Below are positions 1-7,849 of a DNA stretch of 64,000 nucleotides, piece by piece. The first letter of the stretch is position 1. Each line of letters begins with the position of its first letter. A program made the translations under genes and the position numbers. The notes beneath the pieces were generated by a model. The model was not told the origin of the DNA, searched no databases, and saw nothing but the letters and a program-made list of their open reading frames with translations. The DNA is from Synechococcales cyanobacterium C42_A2020_086 (GTDB lineage: Bacteria > Cyanobacteriota > Cyanobacteriia > Elainellales > Elainellaceae): positions 310,001-374,000 of the forward strand of contig JACYLU010000002.1 of the NCBI GenBank assembly GCA_015272325.1, written 5' to 3'.

Positions 1-681
1 ACCTTGGAGAGTCAGTTGACCGGCTGGCAACGGCATCAGAAGCTCCAGAGTGCCTATCTTTATCTGGTGACATCGCCGGTGGAGAATCTGCTGGCAGTGG
101 TTGAGGCGGCTTTGGAAGGTGGGCTAACGCTGGTTCAGTATCGGGATAAAGACGCGGACGATTTGACTCGTCTTCGCACCGCTGAGAAGCTGAAACAGCT
201 CTGCCATCGCTACGGAGCCTTGTTCCTAATTAACGATCGGGTGGATCTGGCCCTAGCCGTTGAAGCTGACGGTGTGCATCTCGGGCAACAGGATGTGCCG
301 ATTGCCTTTGCCCGGCAACTCTTGGGTCCGCAGCGGCTGATTGGTCGCTCGACTACCAATCCCGAAGAGATGCGGCGAGCTTTGCAGGACGGTGCGGACT
401 ACATCGGCGTGGGTCCAGTTTACGCGACGCCTACAAAAGTCGGTAAACCTGCCGCCGGATTGGAATACGTCCGCTACGCTGTGCAGCACGCTACGGTGCC
501 CTGGTTTGCGATTGGCGGCATCAACCCCGAGAACTTGGCAGATGTACTAACTGCCGGAGCCGAACGAGTGGCGGTGGTGCGCGCCATCATGGAAGCAGAG
601 CAGCCGACGTTGCTTACCCAGTTTTTTGTGTCGCAGCTCAACCGCGTGCAAACCGTACGAGCTAGCGAAGCGAGAAAATGA
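1..681 (+). CDS. thiE: Thiamine-phosphate synthase ThiE, C-terminal part (cut by window edge)
   Basis: ThiE joins HMP-pyrophosphate and thiazole phosphate to give thiamine monophosphate in the cytosol. The visible part is a TIM barrel with ThiE signatures in order: VQYRDKD, the stretch INDRVDLA followed by GVHLGQQD, GRSTTN, the phosphate-binding IGVGPVYATPTK, and AIGGINPEN. The frame stays open to base 1. Cyanobacterial ThiE proteins usually carry an N-terminal extension of about 110 residues, so the TTG at position 4 is probably internal and the true start lies to the left. thiS follows 52 bases later on the same strand, as expected for a thiamine operon. Confidence 0.93.
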   Translation, partial: TLESQLTGWQRHQKLQSAYLYLVTSPVENLLAVVEAALEGGLTLVQYRDKDADDLTRLRTAEKLKQLCHRYGALFLINDRVDLALAVEADGVHLGQQDVPIAFARQLLGPQRLIGRSTTNPEEMRRALQDGADYIGVGPVYATPTKVGKPAAGLEYVRYAVQHATVPWFAIGGINPENLADVLTAGAERVAVVRAIMEAEQPTLLTQFFVSQLNRVQTVRASEARK

Positions 682-733
682 ATCATGTTGCCCTCGAAAG
701 CATGTTGCCTTCTATTAGTCTCTCGCTGGATCT

Positions 734-946
734 ATGGCTGAAATTGTGACGCTGCAAGTTAACGGCGAACCCCGCCAGTGCCCTGCCCAAACTCCTCTAC
801 CGCAGTTGCTTGAGCAGTTGGGCATGAATCCCCGCTTGGTGGCCGTGGAATATAACGGCGAGATTTTGCACCGCCAGTTTTGGGCAGACACGCAGGTGCA
901 AGACGGTGATCGCCTAGAAATTGTCACAATTGTGGGCGGAGGCTGA
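734..946 (+). CDS. thiS: Sulfur carrier protein ThiS
   Basis: A 70-residue ubiquitin-like sulfur carrier. As a C-terminal thiocarboxylate it delivers sulfur to ThiG for the thiazole ring of thiamine. The sequence has the beta-grasp pattern, starting AEIVTLQVNGEPRQC and ending VTIVGGG. The terminal Gly-Gly is the residue pair adenylated and thiolated in this family, although an extra Gly is present here. It lies 52 bases after thiE and is probably co-transcribed with it. Length matches the usual 65-70 residues. Confidence 0.93.
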   Translation: MAEIVTLQVNGEPRQCPAQTPLPQLLEQLGMNPRLVAVEYNGEILHRQFWADTQVQDGDRLEIVTIVGGG

Positions 947-1378
947 AGGGAAATCGTGCCTTGTACGCCAGGTCGCTCAGCCGTGTGGATGAGTTGGCCA
1001 GGAGTTGACCACAGGAGTTGACCAAGAGTTGTCTACGAGTCGTGAAAACCGGCTAGCGTTTCGCACCAACGTCTGAAATGACCTATGCAGCTTCGTTTGA
1101 GCGACAGGATTCTGGTCGGAAATCTCACCTAAAATCCGTCTTAAGCGCGCTTATCTACCCTCGACGAAGGGAGTAGACTAGAAGAGTAACAGCTTTGTAA
1201 CGTTTGGTTAATTTTCTGGGGTCAGTGATCTCTTCGTAAACCGATTCTGCGTCTTAGCCGCAGCTTTTTCGAGGCTTTAATAGATCTCAACGGCGGTTGG
1301 CGTAGGAGAGTTACAGGATGACCCTTAACCCAGCCAAAGCCGGTACGATGACAAATCAGCTTGGACAGGCACGGGACT
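947..1378. other. Spacer between thiS and the DUF1517 gene
   Basis: No gene is convincing here. The left part has four copies of GAGTTGRCCA-like sequence. A good Shine-Dalgarno (AGGAG at 1302-1306) precedes an ATG at 1318 that would encode a 29-residue peptide ending at 1407, overlapping the start of the next gene in another frame. That peptide could be a translated leader or chance. No terminator was seen after thiS. Confidence 0.5.
991..1033. repeat. Tandem near-repeat GAGTTGRCCA, four copies
   Basis: Copies of GAGTTGGCCA, GAGTTGACCA, GAGTTGACCA and a decayed GAGTTGTC start at 991, 1002, 1015 and 1026, separated by one to three bases. I did not see this unit elsewhere in the window. Confidence 0.8.
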
Positions 1379-2344
1379 ATGCACAAAAAACTCTTTGCGT
1401 TAATTAAGCCTCTTTTGAAGCCGCTGCTCATTGCTAGCTTGGCCATCATGCTAGTGCTGGGTCAGGCTGATGGTGCTTTAGCGGCCAGCGGTGGACGCAT
1501 TGGCGGCGGTAGCTTCCGCGCCCCGAGCCGCACCTATGCTCCGCCCAGCCGCACCTATGCTCCTCCTGGTGGTGGGTATGGCGGTGGCTACTACTATCCA
1601 GGAGGCGGATTTGGATTTCCCTTCCTCGTTCCGATCTTCGGCATCGGCGGGGGATTTGGTGGTCTGTTCACTATCCTGCTTTTCCTCTCCATTGCTGGCT
1701 TCTTGGTGAGAAGCTTCCGGTCAGTAGCAGGTGAAAGCGGAGACACCTACACCAGCTCTCCTACGGTTTCTGTGAACAAACTGCAAGTCGGGCTGCTGGC
1801 GCAAGCCCGCGAGCTGCAAGCCGACCTCAACCGGATCGGGCAAAATGCCGACACTAGCTCACCGGAAGGCTTGGCTCAGGTGCTGCAAGAAACAACGCTG
1901 GCCTTGCTGCGCCATCCGGAATACTGGGTCTATGCTGGCGGCGAGTCACAACAAACTAGTCTGACGGCTGCCGAAAACCAGTTCAACCGGCTAGCGCTGG
2001 CAGAACGCAGCAAGTTTAGCGAAGAAACGCTCTCGAATGTGAACAATCTGCTGCAGCAGGCACAAGCCCGCCCAGCCCTTCCTGAAGGTGCAGGGGCACT
2101 CGCCGAGTTCGACCAATCGCCAGCGGAGTATATCGTGGTGACCGTGCTGACCGCTACGGAAGGTAAGTTGTCGCTGCCTGCGATCAATAGTTCTCAAGAT
2201 CTGCGGCAGGCCTTGTCTCAGATTGGCTCCATCTCTAGCGACCGTTTGCTGGCTCTAGAAGTGCTCTGGACACCGCAGGCTGAAGGAGATACGCTCTCAG
2301 CCGAAGATATGGTGGTTTCTTACCCCGATCTAAAGCTGATCTAG
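1379..2344 (+). CDS. DUF1517 family membrane protein
   Basis: A 321-residue protein of the cyanobacterial and plastid DUF1517 family; its biochemical role is not known to me. An N-terminal hydrophobic segment (about residues 5-30) ends in an Ala-rich stretch resembling a signal peptidase site. A Gly/Tyr/Pro-rich linker follows with the family hallmark SGGRIGGGSF and a doubled SRTYAPP, then a second hydrophobic segment (about 78-108), then a soluble alpha/beta domain. The ATG at 1379 starts just before the basic KK of the signal segment. A TTG at 1361 would add six residues. A clear terminator follows at 2407, so the gene is probably monocistronic. Confidence 0.85.
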   Translation: MHKKLFALIKPLLKPLLIASLAIMLVLGQADGALAASGGRIGGGSFRAPSRTYAPPSRTYAPPGGGYGGGYYYPGGGFGFPFLVPIFGIGGGFGGLFTILLFLSIAGFLVRSFRSVAGESGDTYTSSPTVSVNKLQVGLLAQARELQADLNRIGQNADTSSPEGLAQVLQETTLALLRHPEYWVYAGGESQQTSLTAAENQFNRLALAERSKFSEETLSNVNNLLQQAQARPALPEGAGALAEFDQSPAEYIVVTVLTATEGKLSLPAINSSQDLRQALSQIGSISSDRLLALEVLWTPQAEGDTLSAEDMVVSYPDLKLI

Positions 2345-2406
2345 TTCGATCGAGACTGAGCGGTTGTGCTCGGTTGACTCAACTAAGCGATTCACACATT
2401 ATTCTC

Positions 2407-2429
2407 AAGGCTGCATTGCAGCCTTTTTT
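2407..2429 (+). terminator. Rho-independent terminator after the DUF1517 gene
   Basis: The perfect stem AAGGCTGC (2407-2414) and GCAGCCTT (2418-2425) closes a three-base loop and runs into six T residues (2424-2429). It lies 63 bases after the stop codon. Confidence 0.88.
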
Positions 2430-2821
2430 GTTGTTCAGGTTGCCATAGAACGGGATTGCCGGAGCCATAGGTTTTCTCGCTTCTACCTTGAACCGCTCTA
2501 TTCACAAACCCATTTCATCAGTTCGCTGCCCCATTTTACGGTTTTGTATTTTTTTCATCTTGTTTATGTCTCTGGATTCTGATTTGCTATCTACTATTTG
2601 TTATTTACTCCGGTGGACGTTCCATTGCTGCTAGTAATTTGCTGTCAGCAAAGTGTCTTAACATCTCTGCCCTACGGTGTAGTGCTTTATCAGGTCTAGC
2701 CACACCTTTTCTTCCTTTGGAACGACCCTTTTCTGGTTACAAAGCCGTTAGATCACAAATAACCCGCCGTGTTAGCTTTGCTGGCTGCTTGGGGGAACTG
2801 GGGAATTTGGAAGGGAGCTAT
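2430..2821. other. A+T-rich spacer before the SRPBCC gene
   Basis: About 390 bases, T-rich in the middle. The reading frame of the SRPBCC gene is open back to 2639, but the upstream residues are not conserved-looking and have no ribosome binding site, so I treat them as untranslated. No RNA gene was seen. Confidence 0.5.
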
Positions 2822-3556
2822 ATGGAACAGACTAATCGCAATCAGGATCACCACCCCGAGGAGCAGTTGCCTGATATAGGAGACACAGAACGTTGGGGGT
2901 CGCTACTGACCGGAGGCGCTATGGTATTGTTGGGGCTGAAGCAGCGCTCTTTGCGGGGGGCGCTAATGGCACTGGCAGGCGGCAGCTTAGCGTATCACGG
3001 TGCTCGAGGGCAAAAAAGCTTGACTGCACAAATTAGTAATCAAATTGCTAATCAGGTGGGTGAAGCTGTCGGGCTAGATCAGAGCATTCGCGTCGAAAAA
3101 ACTGTGACGATCCAGAATCGGTCGCCTGAGGAACTGTACTCGTTTTGGCGAAACTTCGAGAATTTGCCCATCTTTATGCGGCATTTGCAATCGGTGACGG
3201 TGCTGGATCAAACTCGCTCTCACTGGGTCGCTCAGGCTCCTCTGGGGCAAACTGTAGAGTGGGATGCTGCTATCGTCACCGAGCAGGACAATCGCCTGAT
3301 TGCCTGGTCCTCTGAGGCTGGAGCGGAGATTGATCATTCCGGGTTTGTGCGATTTCAGCCTGCACCTCCGGGCCGAGGAACAGAGGTAAAAGTGGTGATG
3401 GAATACAGCCCCCCTGTGGGACTAGTTGGAGTCACGATTGCTAAGTTTCTGGGTGAAGAGCCGGAGCAGCAAATTGGCGATGATCTGCGTTGCTTCAAAA
3501 TGCTGATGGAAGCAGGAGAGATTGCTACTACAGAGGGACAGCCAGCGGCTCGCTAG
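2822..3556 (+). CDS. SRPBCC (cyclase/dehydrase-like) protein with N-terminal membrane segment
   Basis: A 244-residue protein. Residues about 30-62 form a glycine-rich membrane hairpin like the small YgaP/DUF2892 type (motifs GGAMVLLGLKQRS and ALAGGSLAYHG). Residues about 85-235 form a polyketide-cyclase/START-like SRPBCC domain beginning VEKTVTIQNRSPEELYSFW. Such domains bind hydrophobic ligands; the ligand is unknown. The ATG at 2822 is chosen because GAAGGGAG sits 6 bases before it, although the frame is open further upstream. A zinc dehydrogenase follows 152 bases downstream on the same strand, a pairing I recall from other cyanobacteria. Confidence 0.82.
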   Translation: MEQTNRNQDHHPEEQLPDIGDTERWGSLLTGGAMVLLGLKQRSLRGALMALAGGSLAYHGARGQKSLTAQISNQIANQVGEAVGLDQSIRVEKTVTIQNRSPEELYSFWRNFENLPIFMRHLQSVTVLDQTRSHWVAQAPLGQTVEWDAAIVTEQDNRLIAWSSEAGAEIDHSGFVRFQPAPPGRGTEVKVVMEYSPPVGLVGVTIAKFLGEEPEQQIGDDLRCFKMLMEAGEIATTEGQPAAR

Positions 3557-3708
3557 TTGCCAAGCAATGAGAATTCAATCCTCTAATTCACCCCTGCACA
3601 GAGGGCGCAGAGGCATATCCCTTTTCAGTGCTTCTGTTGAAATAGCCATTGGATGCAGAATTGCCTGCAATCCTTTGCTGCAAACACTCATCAAGGAGAA
3701 TTGACCAT

Positions 3709-4878
3709 ATGAAGGCAGTCTGCTGGCATGGAGCAATGGACATCCGAGTTGATACGGTTCCTGACCCAACCTTGCTCAACCCTCAAGATGCCATTATCAA
3801 AATCACCTCTACCGCTATTTGTGGTTCCGATATTCATATTTACGATGGCTTTATTCCGTCGATGCAGCCCGGCGATATTGTCGGGCATGAGTTTATGGGA
3901 GAAGTGGTGGAGGTAGGCAGAGCTGTTAAGCGCCTGCAACCTGGCGATCGAGTGGTAGTACCCTTCCCCATTGCCTGCGGGCATTGCTTCTTCTGCCAGC
4001 GAGACCTCTGGTCTCTGTGTGACAATTCCAATCCAAATGCTGCTTTAGCAGAGAAGCTATACGGTCATTCTCCGGCAGCTCTGTTTGGCTATTCTCATTT
4101 GTTTGGCGGCTACGCAGGAGGACAAGCCGAATATGCCCGCGTTCCTTTTGCTGATGTAGGACCGATTAAAATTCCCGATGGCTTGACCGATGATCAAGTA
4201 CTGTTCCTCAGCGATATTTTGCCAACTGGCTATATGGCAGCCGAGAACTGCAATATTCAACCAGGCGATGTGGTGGCTGTTTGGGGCTGCGGTCCGGTGG
4301 GGCAGTTTGCTATCAAGAGTGCTTTCCTGCTAGGTGCAGAACGAGTCATCGCTATTGATCGGATTCCCGAACGCTTAAAGATGGCTCAAACATATGGCGG
4401 TGCAGAACTCATCAACTACGAAGAAGTAGATCCTGGGGAAGCTTTGAAGGAAATGACCGGTGGACGCGGCCCTGATGCCTGTATTGACGCTGTTGGGATG
4501 GAAGCTCACGGTATGGGATTAGAAGGATGGTACGACAAAGTGAAGCAGGCAGTGCGTCTAGAAACCGATCGTCCTAATGTGCTGCGACAAGCCATTGTTG
4601 CCTGCCGTAAAGGTGGTACGGTATCGCTAGCAGGCGTCTATGGTGGTTTCCTGGATAAAGTTCCAATGGGTGCTGCCTTTAACAAAGGGCTAACCCTCAA
4701 GATGGGACAAACCCACGTTCATCGCTATCTGCAACCCTTGTTGAAACGAATTCAAACCAGAGCACTGGATCCATCGGGAATCATTACTCACCATTTGCCA
4801 CTAGAGCAAGCTGCTCACGGCTACGATATCTTTAAGGAGAAGAAAGATAACTGCATCAAAGTGGTTCTCAAACCGTGA
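3709..4878 (+). CDS. Zinc-dependent alcohol dehydrogenase (formaldehyde dehydrogenase-like)
   Basis: A 389-residue medium-chain dehydrogenase, similar to the glutathione-dependent formaldehyde dehydrogenase-like group; the substrate is not established. Catalytic zinc ligands are C38 (AICGSDIH) and H60-E61 (GHEFMG). The structural zinc lobe has C90, C93, C96 and C104. The Rossmann fold shows GCGPVG. Start ATG 3709 has a strong AAGGAG 10 bases upstream; the frame is open to 3649 without support. It follows the SRPBCC gene and precedes an orphan membrane protein by 48 bases, suggesting a shared transcript for stress or lipid-aldehyde metabolism (inference). Confidence 0.9.
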   Translation: MKAVCWHGAMDIRVDTVPDPTLLNPQDAIIKITSTAICGSDIHIYDGFIPSMQPGDIVGHEFMGEVVEVGRAVKRLQPGDRVVVPFPIACGHCFFCQRDLWSLCDNSNPNAALAEKLYGHSPAALFGYSHLFGGYAGGQAEYARVPFADVGPIKIPDGLTDDQVLFLSDILPTGYMAAENCNIQPGDVVAVWGCGPVGQFAIKSAFLLGAERVIAIDRIPERLKMAQTYGGAELINYEEVDPGEALKEMTGGRGPDACIDAVGMEAHGMGLEGWYDKVKQAVRLETDRPNVLRQAIVACRKGGTVSLAGVYGGFLDKVPMGAAFNKGLTLKMGQTHVHRYLQPLLKRIQTRALDPSGIITHHLPLEQAAHGYDIFKEKKDNCIKVVLKP

Positions 4879-4883
4879 GCGTG

Positions 4884-4916
4884 CTGAGACATCCTGAGAC
4901 ATCTTGAGAGACATTC
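4884..4916. repeat. Tandem near-repeat CTGAGACATC
   Basis: Two perfect copies (4884-4893 and 4894-4903) and a third altered copy (TTGAGAGACATTC, 4904-4916) lie right after the dehydrogenase stop codon. Confidence 0.82.
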
Positions 4917-4926
4917 TGATTTCGCT

Positions 4927-5967
4927 ATGGACAACGATACTGCAACAGAATTTAGAGAATCTAGATCGCGATCTAAACTATTTGAGGACCCGTTCCAGGA
5001 CAATGATGCAGCCACCGTCTCTGCTCCCGAGAAGCCCGATCCGGATACTGCGGTTCAATTCTTCATTGCCCAATTAAAGCAGGGCATTTGGTGGCTGGGA
5101 ATTCCTTCTTGGCTGTTTGGCATGACCGACCGGGGATTTGCTGCCTTTGCCGATGGCTATTTGTCGGCTAGCGAATTGTTCACGGTGCTGGTTACCTCTT
5201 TTCTGTTCGTGAGTTGGCTGTCGCTGAAGCCAGGGTTTGATGCTGAAGTCCCCTCTGACTCAGCCCTTGCGCCTACAGATAAACCCTTCAGTTTCCAGCC
5301 AAATGTGGCGCATTTAGAAGCAACCCAAGCCCGTATGGCGGAGCTGAATTCCTATCATCTGATTAGTCAGTCCTATAGCCTACCATACCCCTACGTTTGC
5401 CAGATTTATCATTTGCTGAATTTGAAGCATCTGGAAACCATTCATAGCTTCAGTTTGAATAATTTGAAGGTGGTCAAGGTCAGCTCTTTAGAGCAAACCG
5501 AGCAAGGTGGGATGATTACGTTTCAAACGGTGCTTGATTCACCTTGGAATATTCTGCGAATTTGGCGACGCTCGATGGCAGAGGTGCAGTTGACTCTGCA
5601 CAGTCCCTATACCGTAGAGTTAGGAATTCCTGTTTATGGCGACAAAATGATCATCGTGCTTTTCAACGCGATTCCTCTGAGCCATACAGATCATGAATTC
5701 CGAGTGGATATTTACAGCAATCTCCCGTGGTACAAACCTGTGCTACAAGCGGTGCTGCATTTTGCTACACTATTGACCTTGATTGAGGATCTACCCTACC
5801 TGAAAGCGCTTGCCCAGACTAATGTTCAGCGTTTATTCGGCCAGGGTAAATCTCTCAATCCCGACATGATGTGGCTGTTCAGACGCTTTGTACATTTGTA
5901 CGGCTCAACTTGGAGTGGTTCAACCAAGCGGGTGCTCCCTGCGGCTACGGAAGATAGCCTTCCCTGA
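4927..5967 (+). CDS. Unrecognised membrane protein
   Basis: A 346-residue protein I do not recognise. An acidic, Asp-rich N-terminus (residues 1-50) is followed by two hydrophobic segments (about 58-72 and 82-100), then a soluble domain of about 200 residues rich in beta-type alternation, with a hydrophobic helix near 280-300 (ATLLTLIEDLPYL). The soluble part has a general resemblance to SRPBCC or Rieske-oxygenase C-terminal folds, but no motif proves it. It starts 48 bases after the dehydrogenase and is probably in the same operon. The convergent DUF3891 gene ends 85 bases beyond. Confidence 0.7.
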   Translation: MDNDTATEFRESRSRSKLFEDPFQDNDAATVSAPEKPDPDTAVQFFIAQLKQGIWWLGIPSWLFGMTDRGFAAFADGYLSASELFTVLVTSFLFVSWLSLKPGFDAEVPSDSALAPTDKPFSFQPNVAHLEATQARMAELNSYHLISQSYSLPYPYVCQIYHLLNLKHLETIHSFSLNNLKVVKVSSLEQTEQGGMITFQTVLDSPWNILRIWRRSMAEVQLTLHSPYTVELGIPVYGDKMIIVLFNAIPLSHTDHEFRVDIYSNLPWYKPVLQAVLHFATLLTLIEDLPYLKALAQTNVQRLFGQGKSLNPDMMWLFRRFVHLYGSTWSGSTKRVLPAATEDSLP

Positions 5968-6052
5968 GGTTTCTGCTGACCATCTTCCACTAGAATGCAT
6001 GTTGCTGAACGCGTGAATCTAGCGCTAGAAACAGCGAAATTGTGACTCAACG

Positions 6053-6781
6053 CTACTGCTTAACGAACGTCCATTCTAAAACGGTGATTGGAGCGGTTTG
6101 CAGCGCTTGAATCAGAGCTTCATTGCTGTCATATTTCAGTTCAGAGAGGTGACAGGCTTCGACATTAACCGTAAATCGTTTGTCTTCGAAGGGCCAAGGC
6201 TCTACGGTGACACAACCATCATCTAATTCGCGCACATCGTAGCGTTGCCCATCGATACCACTGGTAATTTCAAGAGCGCGTCCTGCCTCCGGTAATTTCC
6301 CTTGAGCTAAAATCAGCGAAAGGCGGTCGCACCAACGCATAAATTGATAGGCGCGTTCGGCATCGGCTTCGCTGATACTTAACTCTTTGCAGTATCGAGT
6401 TTGTAGCTTTACCTGCTCATCGAGAAAACTGTCCCATTCTTTAGATACACCGCGTTGCTGCTGATTCAAAAAGCAGAGATGCTTGGAGGTGAGCAGCGTT
6501 ACCCAGCGACCGCGATAGCGAGCACTAGCGATCTGTTCCTTGAGTTTATCTAGCGAAGACTCGGTATCAAGGGTAAAATCAAGCGGCGCTCCCGCTTCCG
6601 TAAGGTGATCACCTTCCCATTCCCGTTCGAGGTCGTCGTGATGAGAAATTGCTGCAATAGTTTCATAAAGCCGTTCGGGGGCATCAGAGCGTCGCCAGTG
6701 TCCAGCAATCTGTGCTGCTAGCAAGGCATGTGCCCGATGATAAATTACGTCCCAACCGTCGTCTACTAAATGCACAATCAT
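6053..6781 (-). CDS. DUF3891 family protein
   Basis: A 242-residue protein of the DUF3891 family, function unknown. The opening MIVHLVDDGWDVIYHRAHAL is typical, and the His/Asp residues in AISHHDDLEREWEG are suited to metal binding; an HD-like hydrolase fold is a reasonable guess, not shown. The start ATG at 6781 has GGAGGG about 7 bases upstream. It converges on the orphan membrane gene and stands alone on its strand; 307 bases separate it from the GAF gene. Confidence 0.82.
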   Translation of the reverse strand: MIVHLVDDGWDVIYHRAHALLAAQIAGHWRRSDAPERLYETIAAISHHDDLEREWEGDHLTEAGAPLDFTLDTESSLDKLKEQIASARYRGRWVTLLTSKHLCFLNQQQRGVSKEWDSFLDEQVKLQTRYCKELSISEADAERAYQFMRWCDRLSLILAQGKLPEAGRALEITSGIDGQRYDVRELDDGCVTVEPWPFEDKRFTVNVEACHLSELKYDSNEALIQALQTAPITVLEWTFVKQ

Positions 6782-7088
6782 GATATGTCCCTCCGAAAAG
6801 TATGAGAATTAAGTTTCAACAATTTTCAACGATAACGTGCAATCGCCGTTCAGGTTCTACTATCAATAGTTTGGATGGTTTGGAGATGGTGATACTGCGC
6901 AGGTAGTGTTAGGAATTGAACGAGACAGTCGTTTCGTTACACTAGAGGGTCACATCATTCATGTTTCTACGGGAGTCTTTACAGATATTCTTCTTGGGAT
7001 TCTAGAAATATTTCTACCTTGAGTTCTCAGGTCTTGCATTTCTCGCTGCTGACATTTCTTAGGTTTCCATAAGCTGCCTTTCTTGTAA
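6782..7088. other. Spacer between DUF3891 and GAF genes
   Basis: A+T-rich. It presumably holds the DUF3891 promoter. I see no RNA gene, clear terminator or repeat. Confidence 0.4.
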
Positions 7089-7652
7089 CTATTCTTGAAG
7101 TTTAGTCCGAGACGGTTCAATGCCTTCAGTCATAGCCTGTACATATTCAATCGCCAGCGGAGTGATACGAGCAGTGACTTGCGTAATCACAGAGCGGTCA
7201 AACTCTGACCAAACTCGAGGTTGGCCAAACATACAGGGCTGCAACACTCCCCAGAGCTGCCCGCCGCTACAGAGATGAGCGTGCACTAATGCCCGATGCC
7301 CATAGTACCTGCGCTCAAACTCTCGGTTCACGACCTCTGGACTTGCCGTTTCCACATCTTCTATATAGATAGAAGGGACGGCTCGCACCGAAGCGACGAA
7401 TAGTGGATCCTCCTGCCACTCTGCCGGTTCCGGTTGCCAGTCCGATTCTGTTAAATCAGGAAAATCCGGAGTGCGCCGCCAGCAGTGGGTCACTTTACCG
7501 ATCTGCCGATTAGGATTGCGCAGGTATAAAAAACAGCGATCGCATTGCAGCAGTTTGCCTAGGACTGGCAGCAGTGTAGGAAAGAACAAGCTAGGCTCCA
7601 TGCGATTTGCAAGGATGCTCTGGAGCGGTAGCAAGAGAGAGCGGTTACTCAT
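7089..7652 (-). CDS. GAF domain protein
   Basis: A 187-residue protein that is essentially one GAF domain. Motifs are CDRCFLYLRN near residues 38-47 and the closing GQLWGVLQPCMFGQPRVWSE, the usual GAF pattern of small-residue strand followed by a Trp-Glu-Phe helix. The bilin-lyase Cys signature of cyanobacteriochromes is not evident, so a chromophore is not implied. No output domain is attached, so it may act by binding a ligand or as a partner of a kinase elsewhere. No strong ribosome binding site is visible. Confidence 0.8.
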   Translation of the reverse strand: MSNRSLLLPLQSILANRMEPSLFFPTLLPVLGKLLQCDRCFLYLRNPNRQIGKVTHCWRRTPDFPDLTESDWQPEPAEWQEDPLFVASVRAVPSIYIEDVETASPEVVNREFERRYYGHRALVHAHLCSGGQLWGVLQPCMFGQPRVWSEFDRSVITQVTARITPLAIEYVQAMTEGIEPSRTKLQE

Positions 7653-7784
7653 ACGGCGATGCGGAGGACATAAGGGGTTTCTATGAAGTTTGTTGAAGCG
7701 TTCATCCCTAGTATTCTCAGTTCAGGTTATGTTTCCATCCCGATATAGGTAGATTTTGATCTCAGCCGGAGCGGATACCGGGAC

Positions 7785-7817
7785 TAAAAAATCCCCTGCT
7801 CATCGTCGAGGAGGGGA
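7785..7817 (-). terminator. Rho-independent terminator of the 1046-residue protein gene
   Basis: On the minus strand, stem TCCCCTCCTC pairs with GAGCAGGGGA (one mismatch; plus-strand 7792-7817) and runs into six T residues (7786-7791). It lies 33 bases after the stop codon at 7850. Confidence 0.85.
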
Positions 7818-7849
7818 CAATAAACCTAAGTCTGAAGCACAACAGGGCT

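Noticed and set aside
2364-2582. Frame of 72 codons after the DUF1517 gene
   Set aside because: It runs through the terminator and a T-rich stretch; the composition is that of spacer DNA.
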